This document shows positions 41,366 through 49,763 of a stretch of 64,000 bases of DNA, one piece after another. The notes beneath the pieces were generated by a model that saw nothing but the letters and a program-made list of their open reading frames with translations, was not told where the DNA came from and did no database searches. Origin of the DNA: Paracoccus litorisediminis. GTDB lineage: Bacteria > Pseudomonadota > Alphaproteobacteria > Rhodobacterales > Rhodobacteraceae. Location: contig NZ_WMIG01000015.1 of assembly GCF_009711205.1 (NCBI RefSeq), forward strand, positions 1 to 64,000, in the 5' to 3' direction. Numbering within the stretch: position 1 is the first letter of the stretch; each line of letters opens with the position of its first letter. Both the position numbers and the translations under genes were made by a program.

Positions 41366-42403
41366 TCAGCTGCCGCTGGCCTTGGCCTCGCGCGCGAGGA
41401 CATCGCGGTAGAAGGTCAGGACCTCATCGGGATCGGAAAGCCCCTTCTTGGCGGCGCGCTCTTTCCATTCGTCGATCCGCGCCTGCAGCAGGGTCGTGAA
41501 CTCGTCAAGCTGCGCGCCCTCCAGATTTTCGGTCGGGACCTTGGCCATCTCGGGGGCAAGCTTGGCCAGAACCTCATCCGCGGCGGCACCTGTCCGGGCG
41601 GGCAAGCCATCGGCGGCGCGCTGGATCGCCTGCTGTTCCTCGGGCGAAAGCGCGTCCCAACGCTCCTGCGAGATGAAGACCGCGAAGGACAGCGAGCCGA
41701 GGCCGCCGGGAATCTGGGTCATGCCGGTGACATATTCCAGAACCCGCGCACCCTTGGCCGAATTCGGGGCCATGACCATCGCATCGACCGTGCCCTTGGT
41801 CACGTATTCCTGCAGGTCGGTGAATTCCGAATTGACCGGGACCGCGCCCAGTTTCTTTACCGCCTCGGACAAGGCACCGGGGGGCGACCACAGTTTCGCG
41901 CCCTTGAGGTCGGCCACCGTTTTCGCCTGCAACTTGCCCACCGACAGGATCTGGCGACCGGGCAGGACATTGGTGGACAGGACCTTGACGCCCTTGAATT
42001 CGTCAAAGGGCAGGAAATAGGTGTTGTAGGTCTCCCACAAAGCGATCGATGCCGCACGGGCCGAGGGCGAGTTGAACGGCAGATCGCCGATCTTGTTCAA
42101 CGTCACCAGCTGCGGCACGCCCCCGGTCGAGACGATGGCCATATCGGCAATGCCGTCGCGCACCATCTCATATTGCCGGTCCGAGGGGGCCAGCGAGGTG
42201 TCGGGGATGGTGACCTTGATCCCGCCTGCGGATTCCTTCTCGATGGCGGCGGCGAAATCGCGGATGGCGATCTGGTAAAGCTCATCATGCGGCGGCAGGT
42301 AGCTGTTGAAGATCAGCTCGGTTTCCGCCAGCGCGGGCGCGGCAAAGACCGGCGCAAGCATGACGGCAGAGGCGGCCAAAGCCGCTTTCAGTCGGTTCAT
42401 CAT
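41366..42403 (-). CDS. dctP: TRAP transporter substrate-binding protein (DctP)
   Basis: A 345-residue periplasmic receptor. The signal peptide is MMNRLKAALAASAVMLAPVFAAPALA, and the mature protein begins ETELIFNSYLPPHDELYQIAIRDFAAAIEKES. DctP features include ADLKGAKLWSPPGALSEAVKKLGAVPV and EYVTKGTVDAMVMAPNSAKGARVLEYV. It heads the dctPQM operon, and a regulon motif (42496-42513) lies about 93 bases upstream. A hairpin (42419-42446) sits directly before its ribosome site. The ligand is likely an aromatic or aliphatic carboxylate. Confidence 0.93.
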   Translation of the reverse strand: MMNRLKAALAASAVMLAPVFAAPALAETELIFNSYLPPHDELYQIAIRDFAAAIEKESAGGIKVTIPDTSLAPSDRQYEMVRDGIADMAIVSTGGVPQLVTLNKIGDLPFNSPSARAASIALWETYNTYFLPFDEFKGVKVLSTNVLPGRQILSVGKLQAKTVADLKGAKLWSPPGALSEAVKKLGAVPVNSEFTDLQEYVTKGTVDAMVMAPNSAKGARVLEYVTGMTQIPGGLGSLSFAVFISQERWDALSPEEQQAIQRAADGLPARTGAAADEVLAKLAPEMAKVPTENLEGAQLDEFTTLLQARIDEWKERAAKKGLSDPDEVLTFYRDVLAREAKASGS

Positions 42404-42418
42404 TTCCTCCCTTGGATT

Positions 42419-42446
42419 TCCGGCGCTCGCTCCTCGCCGGATTTTT
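42419..42446 (+). terminator. Terminator-like hairpin in the dctP leader
   Basis: The stem TCCGGCG/CGCCGGA with a nine-base loop is followed by TTTTT on the plus strand. On the coding (minus) strand it lies just upstream of the dctP ribosome site. It may stabilise the 5' end of the dctP mRNA or stop antisense transcription. Confidence 0.5.
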
Positions 42447-42495
42447 GATGATCATTCCCTGCGTCACGGCAGGCACAAAGCCCGCTGCGACCGGG

Positions 42496-42513
42496 TGTTC
42501 ACATTGCGGAAAG
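42496..42513 (-). promoter_or_regulatory. Regulon motif site A (dctPQM)
   Basis: On the coding strand it reads CTTTCCGCAATGTGAACA, a TTC-N7-GAA-type dyad shared with four other promoters of the cluster. It lies about 93 bases upstream of dctP. Confidence 0.55.
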
Positions 42514-42518
42514 CCGCG

Positions 42519-43397
42519 TCACTGGGCGGGTTCTGCGACCCGCGCCGGGACCGTTTCCGCGATGATCTCGGATTCGATCATGCCAAGCGCCTCGATTTCC
42601 AGACGCATGCGGTCTCCGGGTTTCAGGAAACGACCGGTCGGTGCGCCGATCCCCGAGGGCGTGCCGGTGGCCAGAATGTCGCCCGGCTCCAGCGTCATCA
42701 CCGTGCTGAGATACTCGATCTGGTCGTAAATGTCGTAGATCATGTCGCTGGTGCGCCCGTCCTGACGCAGCTCGCCATTGACCCACAGCCTCATGCCCAG
42801 ATCCAACGGGTCGCGGATCTCATCATCGGTGGTGATCCAGGGCCCGACCGGACCATGCGTGTCAAAGGACTTGCCCAAGGTGAAGGTGGGCGAGCGCGGC
42901 AGCCAGTCGCGCGCCGAGACATCATTCACTATGACATAGCCCGCGATGACCGACCGCGCATCCTCGCGGGCGACATGGCGGCAGCGTCGACCTATGACCA
43001 CGCCCAGCTCGATTTCATAATCGACCTTGTCCGAGGCCTCGGGTTTCACCACCGGATCGAAGGGCGCATTCAGGCACGAGACCTGCTTGTTGAACCACAT
43101 CTGGCTGGTCGGGATGGTGATGCCGGCGGCGCGGGCCTCATCAGCGTGTTTCTGGTAGTTCATGCCAATGGCCAGAAATTTCTGCGGGTCCGGCACCGAC
43201 ACCTCCAGTCGCACCGCGTCCAGCGCGAAAGCCGGGCCGGTCGCGGCCTCAAGGCTGGCGCGCAGGCGCGGCAGGTCGGCCAGCACCTCGCGCATGGGGG
43301 CATCCGCGCCCAGCACCGGGGACAGGTCGATGATGCGGTTACCCTCGACCTTGCCGATACGGGTCTGACCGGCTTGGGTGAAGCGGGCGAGTTTCAT
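42519..43397 (-). CDS. FAH-family hydrolase/decarboxylase 1
   Basis: A 292-residue fumarylacetoacetate-hydrolase-fold enzyme. KFLAIGMNYQKHADEA opens the catalytic domain. Metal ligands lie in YEIELGVVIGRRCRHV, VIVNDVSARDW and TLEPGDILATGTPSGIGAP. Members hydrolyse acylpyruvates or decarboxylate/isomerise ring-cleavage acids. It is last in the MFS-monooxygenase-amidohydrolase-FAH operon. A second FAH gene at 55279 exists, so the two may divide the isomerase and decarboxylase functions that HpaG combines in E. coli (inference). Confidence 0.9.
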   Translation of the reverse strand: MKLARFTQAGQTRIGKVEGNRIIDLSPVLGADAPMREVLADLPRLRASLEAATGPAFALDAVRLEVSVPDPQKFLAIGMNYQKHADEARAAGITIPTSQMWFNKQVSCLNAPFDPVVKPEASDKVDYEIELGVVIGRRCRHVAREDARSVIAGYVIVNDVSARDWLPRSPTFTLGKSFDTHGPVGPWITTDDEIRDPLDLGMRLWVNGELRQDGRTSDMIYDIYDQIEYLSTVMTLEPGDILATGTPSGIGAPTGRFLKPGDRMRLEIEALGMIESEIIAETVPARVAEPAQ

Positions 43398-43454
43398 GTC
43401 TTTAACCTTGCGTCAGGGAAAAGGACCGGGCCGCTGCGGCCCGGCCCGGCAGGA

Positions 43455-44558
43455 TCACAGGCCGAAGAACTTCTCGGCATTGCGGGCAAAGATCTTGGTC
43501 TTGGCCTCATCCGAGATATCCAGCGCCTCGACCGTCGGCACGCCGTCAAAGAACCAGTCCTTGCGGATGGGATAGGAAGCTCCGTAAAGGATGTTGTCCT
43601 CGCCCAACACTTCGACCGCACATTCCAGTTGTTTCTTGCCCCATTGCGGCGGACCCGAGATGTCGAAGAACAGGTTGTTCGTCAGCTTCTCGCGCAGGTT
43701 GGAATTGCCGGTGTCAAAACGGTCCACCGCGTCGCCGTAGCTGTGGCGCGGTTTTGGCACCAGCATGTCGGCAAAGGCAAAGAAACCGCCGCCCAGCATA
43801 GAATGCGAAAGCCGCAGGTTCGGGAAACGGTCGAAAAGGCCCGAGAACAGCTCACGGCCCACGGCGGTGCCTTGGGCGATGCAGCGGCCATATTGGCGGC
43901 GCTGGTTGTTGAACGACAGGATCGAGCCGTAATCCACCGGCAGCGGCGTGTGGTGGACGACGACCGGGATTTTGCGGTCGTTGATGAACTCGAAATAGGG
44001 GTAGAAGGCCTCGTCATCCAGATAGATGTCGCCGTATTTGCAGGCCATCTGGACGCCCTTGAAGCCCAGATCGTCGATGCAGCGTTGCACCTCGGCGATC
44101 ATGTCCTTCTTGCCCCAAGGCGGGCAGACCGCCAGCGCGGTGAAGCGCCCGTTCGAGCGCGAGACGTAATCGGCCAACCCGTCATTCAGGCGCTTCGAGC
44201 AGTCCAGATCCAGCCATTCCTGCCAGACCGGGATGCGGAACACGGCCTGGTCGATGCCGGCCTTGTCCATGTCGGCCAGCTGGCTTTCGATATTGTACTG
44301 GCCCTCGGCGTAGTTGATGTTCACCACGCCTTTCGGTTCCTCGATGATGATCTGGCGGATGTCCTTGTTCGGGACCGGCTCCATGCGGACATGGACGCCG
44401 TGCTGGCGCGGGATGCAGTTCATCATCGCCTCGCGCAGCTTTTCATCGGTGAACAGCGTGTCGGGCAGCCAATGCATATTGGCGTCGATGACGCGCGGCT
44501 TGGTTGCGGCGGGGTTCGCGCGATCGGCGCGCGGCTTGGTGATATCGTCCATCATCAT
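43455..44558 (-). CDS. Amidohydrolase-family (ACMSD-like) metal hydrolase/decarboxylase
   Basis: A 367-residue TIM-barrel amidohydrolase_2 protein. RVIDANMHWLPDTLF occupies the strand-1 metal site, where relatives have HxH; here only one His remains (NMH). KGVQMACKYGDIYLDD, IPVVVHHTPLP and LSHSMLGGG supply other family positions, and ILYGASYPIRKDW the distal region. Relatives include aminocarboxymuconate-semialdehyde and gamma-resorcylate decarboxylases. Three tandem ATGs start the gene; AGGAAA precedes the first (44558). It probably hydrolyses or decarboxylates a ring-derived acid. Confidence 0.85.
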   Translation of the reverse strand: MMMDDITKPRADRANPAATKPRVIDANMHWLPDTLFTDEKLREAMMNCIPRQHGVHVRMEPVPNKDIRQIIIEEPKGVVNINYAEGQYNIESQLADMDKAGIDQAVFRIPVWQEWLDLDCSKRLNDGLADYVSRSNGRFTALAVCPPWGKKDMIAEVQRCIDDLGFKGVQMACKYGDIYLDDEAFYPYFEFINDRKIPVVVHHTPLPVDYGSILSFNNQRRQYGRCIAQGTAVGRELFSGLFDRFPNLRLSHSMLGGGFFAFADMLVPKPRHSYGDAVDRFDTGNSNLREKLTNNLFFDISGPPQWGKKQLECAVEVLGEDNILYGASYPIRKDWFFDGVPTVEALDISDEAKTKIFARNAEKFFGL

Positions 44559-44583
44559 ACTTTCCTGTGGATCGGTTATAGGG

Positions 44584-45882
44584 TCAGCGAATGTCCGCGG
44601 CGGCGGCGGTCTTGCGCATGGTGTCTTCGGTGAAGACGGGCTTGAACGCGCCGTCCTTCTGGGCATCGTCGGGGCGCTTCATCCCGGCCATGCGGTGGTA
44701 TTCCATGAACAGCGCCTCGACCTCGGCGCGGGGAATGACATTGTCGATATGGTCGAAGGGTTGGCCGTTCGACTTTTCCTCGACCAGACGGCGGATGACT
44801 TCCGGCCCTTCGCCGCGATTGGCGATGACAAGGCGGTTCACCATCTCGCGGCGCGCGGTCTCATAGGCTTGCAGGGCGGCCACGGGATCGGGGATTTCGG
44901 CCAGCTTCTCGGCGATGGCGCGGGCATCGACCAGCGCCTGACAGACGCCATTGCCGCCGCGCGGATACATGGCATGGGCCGCATCGCCCAGCAGCGTGAC
45001 CCGGCCAAAGGACCATCGCGCCAGCGGGTCGTTGTCGATCAGCGGATATATATAGACCTCGCGCGCGTTGCGGATCATTTCGCCCACGTTCAGGAAGTCC
45101 AGCTTCACCTCGTCAAAGACATGGGCGATTTCATCGGGCTGGACGCGGACATTCCAGTCCTCAAGTCCCTTGGGCTTGCCCTGCTGCTCGCAGACCCAGT
45201 TGACCAGCTGGTTGCCCTGCCCGTCTTCGTCATTGGCGATCGGATAGACGATCAGGCTGCCCTGACGGATGGGGTCGCCGATATGCAAGATGCGCCCGCC
45301 ACCGGCAAAGGGCGGCATCACGGTCACGCCGCGCCACATGGCGACGCCCGAGTAATGCGTGCGGGTGCTGTCGGGCACCAACTGCTTGCGCACCGCCGAA
45401 TGGATGCCATCGACCCCGATCATCACATCGGCGCGGACGGTTCCCGGCCCTCCCTCGAACTGCATGGTGACGCCGCTATCGTCCTGCTCGAAACCCTTCA
45501 GACGTGCGCCAAGGGTGATCGCGTCGGGGCCAAGCCGTTCCAGCACCGCATCGCGCAGCATCATCTGGAAGGTGCCACGATGAACGAAGCGTTGCTCGTG
45601 GTCGTAGCCGATATGCTTGCCGCAGTTTTCGGCGAAGATCTCTTGCCCGTGGCCGGTATAGAAGACCGAGTCCAGCGCCTCGACCGAGATCTTCTGGAAC
45701 TCCTCCAGCAGGCCCATCTCGGTCACTTCCTTGGTGCCATAGACCTTGATGTCGATACCGACGCCCAAGGGCTTCAGTTCGGGGGCGGCCTCGTAGATTT
45801 TCGGGTTGAAGCCCTGCTGGTGCAGGCGCAGCGCGGTCGCAAGCCCGCCCGGGCCGGCACCGATGATGGCGATGTCGAGCAT
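44584..45882 (-). CDS. PhzS-like FAD-dependent aromatic monooxygenase
   Basis: A 432-residue class A flavoprotein hydroxylase. It has the N-terminal GxGxxG (IAIIGAGPGGLATALRLHQQGF), the mid DG motif (VRADVMIGVDGIHSAVRKQL) and the C-terminal GD motif (GRVTLLGDAAHAMYPRGGNGVCQALVDA). The GGNGVCQALVDARAIAEKL stretch is close to PhzS/salicylate-type hydroxylases. It would add a hydroxyl to the aromatic ring before cleavage, possibly with decarboxylation, taking the place of the HpaBC hydroxylase that is absent. It is 31 bases after the MFS gene. Confidence 0.9.
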   Translation of the reverse strand: MLDIAIIGAGPGGLATALRLHQQGFNPKIYEAAPELKPLGVGIDIKVYGTKEVTEMGLLEEFQKISVEALDSVFYTGHGQEIFAENCGKHIGYDHEQRFVHRGTFQMMLRDAVLERLGPDAITLGARLKGFEQDDSGVTMQFEGGPGTVRADVMIGVDGIHSAVRKQLVPDSTRTHYSGVAMWRGVTVMPPFAGGGRILHIGDPIRQGSLIVYPIANDEDGQGNQLVNWVCEQQGKPKGLEDWNVRVQPDEIAHVFDEVKLDFLNVGEMIRNAREVYIYPLIDNDPLARWSFGRVTLLGDAAHAMYPRGGNGVCQALVDARAIAEKLAEIPDPVAALQAYETARREMVNRLVIANRGEGPEVIRRLVEEKSNGQPFDHIDNVIPRAEVEALFMEYHRMAGMKRPDDAQKDGAFKPVFTEDTMRKTAAAADIR

Positions 45883-45913
45883 GGATTTCTCCTTGGATAA
45901 TCAGGGGGTCGTG

Positions 45914-47140
45914 TCAGTGGCTGCTTTCAGCCAGCGACCCGATGGTTTCGGTGGCGTGTCGGGCGGGTGCCCGATCCGCAAGGCGGCAAACCGGGTAGCG
46001 CAGCGCGCAAAGCGCCAGTGCCGACAGGAAGACCAGAAGTTGCGGGGCAGCCGTGACGGCGGCCTGCGCGGCAAAGAAGGCGGGCGGCCCCAGCAGCACG
46101 CCCAGCAGCGTGATCTGCGTCACCAGCCCCGAGGTCGCGCCGATGCTGTCGGACGACGGCGCGGTAAAGGGGACCAGCGTCCACATCCCGACCAGCAGCC
46201 CGCTGCCGAACATCAGCACCCAGACGGTCACGATCGAGGCCATGAAGCCCGGCGCGGTTCCGTAAAGCGCCACGCCCGCAATCCCGGTGATTGCCATGCC
46301 CAGCGTGGTGATGGCGCGGCTGGAAACGCCCCGGCGCAGCATCAGCCCGACCGACAAGCAAGCCAGCGCGTTCGAGATCATCGAGACCGCGCTCCAATGC
46401 GCCACCGCGACTTCCTCGATGCCGTATTTCGCACCCAGATAATGGCCCAGCGTCGCCAGAACCCCGGTCTGCAGGAAGGAATCCCCGGCAAAGGAAATCC
46501 CCAGCAGGTAGACCATGGGTGACCGCAGCACCCGCCCTGCCCCGCGCGCCCGGTCCGAGCGGATGCCCGGATCACGCGCCGGGATGGCCAGCACCGCCAG
46601 CACCAGCAGAACGATCAGCAGCGCGACGTGAAAACCAAAGGCCGCGCGCCAGGTGCCGAAGCGGTCGGCCAGTCCGGCCGAAAGGAAGGGCAGCAGGAAG
46701 CTCATCGGGACAAAGGTCGACCACAGCGCCAGCGCCATGCTGCGCTGCTGCCCCGAGGTCATGCGGATCAGCGTCGTCACCGCCGCCACCGCGGCAAGGA
46801 CATAGCCCAGCCCGGTGACCGCCCGCGCCGCCAGCAGCCAGCCCAGCGATGGCGCTGCCGTAGTCAGCAGATCGCCCGCGATCATGACCAGAACGCCGGT
46901 GAACAGCACGCGGCGATCACCGATCCGGTCGACGAAATAACCCGAGATCAGCGCCCCAAGCGCCACGATCAGCGAGGGCATCGACATGACCCAGCCGATG
47001 GTCGAGCGCGAGGGCGGATGAAACTCGGCGGCGATCTTGCCCAGTTCGGTCACGGCCTCGCTGACGCACATGGCGGCGGCAACGCCAAGACCGTAGATGA
47101 TTAGAACCCGCGCCAGCGGTGCCTTGATGATGGTCGACAT
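45914..47140 (-). CDS. MFS transporter
   Basis: A 408-residue major-facilitator protein with about 12 hydrophobic segments. The loop 2-3 motif reads LISGYFVDRIGDRRVLFTG (GxxxDRxGxR). It is first in the operon with the monooxygenase, amidohydrolase and FAH genes. Regulon site B lies 66 bases upstream. It probably imports the aromatic substrate or exports a toxic intermediate, alongside the TRAP system. Confidence 0.9.
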   Translation of the reverse strand: MSTIIKAPLARVLIIYGLGVAAAMCVSEAVTELGKIAAEFHPPSRSTIGWVMSMPSLIVALGALISGYFVDRIGDRRVLFTGVLVMIAGDLLTTAAPSLGWLLAARAVTGLGYVLAAVAAVTTLIRMTSGQQRSMALALWSTFVPMSFLLPFLSAGLADRFGTWRAAFGFHVALLIVLLVLAVLAIPARDPGIRSDRARGAGRVLRSPMVYLLGISFAGDSFLQTGVLATLGHYLGAKYGIEEVAVAHWSAVSMISNALACLSVGLMLRRGVSSRAITTLGMAITGIAGVALYGTAPGFMASIVTVWVLMFGSGLLVGMWTLVPFTAPSSDSIGATSGLVTQITLLGVLLGPPAFFAAQAAVTAAPQLLVFLSALALCALRYPVCRLADRAPARHATETIGSLAESSH

Positions 47141-47205
47141 GATTTTCCTCCCTTGCCGTCAGCCTGATCCATGAGGGCGATGCAGGCCAACGGAACCTCC
47201 GCGAA

Positions 47206-47223
47206 TGTTCATATTGCGGAAGC
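47206..47223 (-). promoter_or_regulatory. Regulon motif site B (MFS operon)
   Basis: The coding strand reads GCTTCCGCAATATGAACA, one base different from site A in the core. It lies 66 bases upstream of the MFS start. Confidence 0.55.
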
Positions 47224-47249
47224 GGTCCTGAATGGGCCGCCTCTCAGGT

Positions 47250-47645
47250 TCACTTCCGAAGCAGGGTCATCTGCGACAGCAGCACCTGCCAGCCCGCAGT
47301 GGTCTGGACCGCGGCGATGGCGCTGAAGCCGTCCAGATCGACCAGCTCGCCCGTATCGATGCGGCGCACGCGGTTCAGGCTTGGGCCGGTGATCAGCACG
47401 CCGCCTCCCAGGTTGCGCAGTTCCAGCGCGCCGCGCGTGATGGCGACAAAACCGCCCATCCGCCCGACATGCGCGATGAATTCACCCTTGCCATGGACCT
47501 GCCCCGAGCTGTGCACATGGGTCAGATCATCATGCAGGATGCGCGCCAAAGCTGCCGGATCGGCGGCGATCAGCGCCGCCTGTCGCGCGGCCTCAAAGGC
47601 AAGGATCTCCTGCCCCAGCGCGCTGCCGTGATCGATCAGCGCCAT
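47250..47645 (-). CDS. NTF2-like (DUF4440/SnoaL) protein
   Basis: A 131-residue alpha-beta cone protein. LIAADPAALARILHDDLTHVHSSGQVHGKGEFIAHV is typical of DUF4440 NTF2-like proteins. It starts on the last base of the SDR stop (TGATG). Such proteins can be isomerases, cyclases or binding proteins. It may act on an unstable keto acid in the pathway; no catalytic residues are obvious. Confidence 0.85.
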   Translation of the reverse strand: MALIDHGSALGQEILAFEAARQAALIAADPAALARILHDDLTHVHSSGQVHGKGEFIAHVGRMGGFVAITRGALELRNLGGGVLITGPSLNRVRRIDTGELVDLDGFSAIAAVQTTAGWQVLLSQMTLLRK

Positions 47646-48427
47646 CAGACCAGCCCCTCATAGCTGCCGCCATCCAGTTGCAGGTTCTGCCCCGAGATGA
47701 ACCCGGCCTGCGCCGAGCAGAGGAACGCGCAGGCATCCCCGAATTCGGCGGGCAGGCCGAAGCGTTTCGCGGCAATGGTGCTGCTGGCACGGGCGCGGGC
47801 CTCATCTCGGGTGATCCCCTCGCGCGCCATCAGCCGCTGCGCCATGAATTCCTGCCGCGGTGTGTCGATCCGCTCGGGCAGGATATTGTTGATGGTGACG
47901 TTGTCCGCCACCACCTCGCGCGAGATCGCCTTGCAGATCGCGGTCAGCCCCGCGCGGGCCGAGGTCGAAAGCCCCATCATGTAATGCGGCGCCTTCACCA
48001 TGGCCGAGGTGATATTGACCACCCGTCCAAAACGGCGCGTCTGCATCCCCGGCACCCATGCCCGGATCAGCTGCACCGCCGGGATCATATTGGCCCCCAT
48101 CGCGGATAGCAGTGCGGCCTCATCCCAATCGGCCAGCGCGCCGGGGGGCGGGCCTGCATTGTTGGTGACAAGGATGTCCACCTTGGGGAAGCGCTGCAGA
48201 ATCGCGGCGCGATCCTCGGGTCTGGTCAGGTCGGCGGCGATGAAATCGACATCCGCGCCGGGCAGGTCGGTGCGCAAGGCATCGGCCACGCGGGCGAGCT
48301 TTTCCGCATCGCGGCCGTTCAGGACAACCCGCGCCCCCTCTCGTGCCAGGGCAGTGGCGCAGGCAAGGCCCAAGCCCTGCGACGAGGCGCAGACAAAGGC
48401 CAGACGGCCGGAAATTCCCAGATCCAT
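47645..48427 (-). CDS. SDR-family protein with altered active site
   Basis: A 260-residue Rossmann-fold short-chain dehydrogenase/reductase. The cofactor loop is CASSQGLGLACA and the structural motif is VTNNAG. Ser141 (NITSAM) is present, but the YxxxK dyad is replaced by S154 and R158 (GLSTSARAGLTA). A subgroup of SDRs with LSxxxRAGL is known; its chemistry is unclear. GAGGAAG precedes the chosen ATG at 48427. It lies 8 bases after the dienelactone hydrolase gene. Confidence 0.9.
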   Translation of the reverse strand: MDLGISGRLAFVCASSQGLGLACATALAREGARVVLNGRDAEKLARVADALRTDLPGADVDFIAADLTRPEDRAAILQRFPKVDILVTNNAGPPPGALADWDEAALLSAMGANMIPAVQLIRAWVPGMQTRRFGRVVNITSAMVKAPHYMMGLSTSARAGLTAICKAISREVVADNVTINNILPERIDTPRQEFMAQRLMAREGITRDEARARASSTIAAKRFGLPAEFGDACAFLCSAQAGFISGQNLQLDGGSYEGLV

Positions 48428-48435
48428 GATCTTCC

Positions 48436-49146
48436 TCAGGAAAAGATGTCGTTGAAAAATGCGCTCATCGCGGCCCATGAGCGGCGATCTGCGCGGGCGT
48501 CATAGGCCGCAAAGGGCGGACGCCCCGGCGCGTCGGGTTCGGTGAAGGCGTGCTTGACCCCGCCGTAAAGGTCCAGTTCCCATGCCACGCCTGCGGCAGA
48601 CATGGCGGCGGTCAGGCGAGAGATATCCTCGGCCTTGGCCATCGGATCGGCATGTCCCGAACAGATCAGTACCGGGCCGCGCGACTGCGCCCCCCAGTCA
48701 TCCGAGACGAGATCCAGCCCGCCGTGAAAGCTGACGACACCCGCAACCGCGCCGCCGATGCGGGCATATTCCAGCACGCTTGTGCCGCCGAAACAGTAGC
48801 CAAGCGCGCCAATGCGGGTGCGGTCGACCTCGGGCCGGGCGGCAAGCTGGGCGTGAGCAGCCTCAACGCGGGCCATCCAGCCGGCAGGGTTGCGCACACA
48901 TGCCCCCAGCTTTTCACCAATCCGGGCCGGGTCGGCGATCTGCTCGCGCCCGCCCCACAGATCCAGCGCGAGAGTCGCAAAGCCCTGCCCCACCAGCCTT
49001 TCGGCAATGCCAAGGATAAAGCCGTTCAGCCCATGCGCGCCATGCACCAGCAGGATGCCCGGCAGGCCGGGCGCACCGTCGGGGGCGACAAAACGGCCCG
49101 ACATGGTCAGCCCGTCCTGACTGTAACTGATATCCTCGGCGATCAT
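48436..49146 (-). CDS. Dienelactone hydrolase family protein
   Basis: A 236-residue alpha/beta hydrolase of the DLH family. The nucleophile Cys is in IGALGYCFGGTSVLEYA, the Asp in ICSGHADPMA and the His in VKHAFTEPDAPG. AAGGGGG precedes the ATG at 49146. It heads the DLH-SDR-NTF2 operon, and site C lies 69 bases upstream. It probably opens a lactone or ester in the aromatic route; a true (chloro)dienelactone role is not shown. Confidence 0.9.
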   Translation of the reverse strand: MIAEDISYSQDGLTMSGRFVAPDGAPGLPGILLVHGAHGLNGFILGIAERLVGQGFATLALDLWGGREQIADPARIGEKLGACVRNPAGWMARVEAAHAQLAARPEVDRTRIGALGYCFGGTSVLEYARIGGAVAGVVSFHGGLDLVSDDWGAQSRGPVLICSGHADPMAKAEDISRLTAAMSAAGVAWELDLYGGVKHAFTEPDAPGRPPFAAYDARADRRSWAAMSAFFNDIFS

Positions 49147-49214
49147 CGCAGCCCCCTTGTTTTGCCGATCTTGATAGGCGGCAGCGGTCTGCGGGCAATC
49201 GCGGGGGTCGGTTC

Positions 49215-49232
49215 TGTTCACATTGCGAAATG
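49215..49232. promoter_or_regulatory. Regulon motif site C (DLH operon / hpaF)
   Basis: The minus strand reads CATTTCGCAATGTGAACA. It lies in the divergent gap, 69 bases from the DLH start and 106 bases from the hpaF start. Confidence 0.55.
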
Positions 49233-49337
49233 CGTCATGCGGCACTCCACATGGTGAAAATCCGGGGCGGTTTTCGTTGCACGGACCCGCGCGGCAAGGT
49301 CCGATCCCTGCCGTTTCAGCAGCGAAAAGGGGCCTTC

Positions 49338-49727
49338 ATGCCGCATTGCATCGTGGAATATTCCGCCAATCTTGAACCGACCGGGCGCATCGACGAGTTG
49401 CTTCAGAAGATAGCCGCGCATTTCCGAACCGCGCCGGATGTCTTTCCGACCGGAGGCGTGCGCGTCCGCGCCATCCCGGTCAGCCATTACGTCATAGCCG
49501 ATGGAAACCCCGACCATGCCTATGTCAACGTGACCTGCCGGATCGGCGCGGGCCGTCCGGCCGAGTTCCGCAAGGCCTTTTTCACCACGGCATGGGACAT
49601 CACCGTCGCGCATTTCCGTGAGGAAAGCGCGCGGCGCGGGCTGGGCATCACCTTCTATGTCGACCAGGCCGACCCCGAAGGCGCGTGGAAGACCAATTCG
49701 ATCCACGCCCATATGGCCAAGGCATAG
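49338..49727 (+). CDS. hpaF: 5-carboxymethyl-2-hydroxymuconate delta-isomerase (HpaF)
   Basis: A 129-residue tautomerase-superfamily enzyme. After Met removal Pro1 (MPHCIVEYSANLEP) is the general base, as in CHMI. It isomerises 5-carboxymethyl-2-hydroxymuconate to the 2-oxo form in the homoprotocatechuate pathway. AAAAGGGG precedes the ATG at 49338; the frame is open upstream without homology. It is monocistronic, divergent from the DLH operon and convergent with the extradiol dioxygenase. Confidence 0.92.
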   Translation: MPHCIVEYSANLEPTGRIDELLQKIAAHFRTAPDVFPTGGVRVRAIPVSHYVIADGNPDHAYVNVTCRIGAGRPAEFRKAFFTTAWDITVAHFREESARRGLGITFYVDQADPEGAWKTNSIHAHMAKA

Positions 49728-49730
49728 TAA

Positions 49731-49760
49731 ATCGGGGTCAGAATTGCATCTGGCCCCGAT
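49731..49760. terminator. Bidirectional terminator between hpaF and the dioxygenase
   Basis: A 12-base stem ATCGGGGTCAGA/TCTGGCCCCGAT, with one T-G wobble and a six-base loop, fills the 36-base gap between two convergent genes. Confidence 0.65.
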
Positions 49761-49763
49761 AGT

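Noticed and set aside
42306-44633. Long open plus-strand frame (about 775 codons) opposite the FAH and amidohydrolase genes
   Set aside because: No recognisable motif; the opposite strand holds clear enzyme families with ribosome sites and operon spacing.
44584-45882. Flavin monooxygenase as ubiquinone hydroxylase UbiH/UbiF
   Set aside because: The PhzS/salicylate-type GGNGVCQALVDA motif and catabolic operon argue against a quinone-biosynthesis role.
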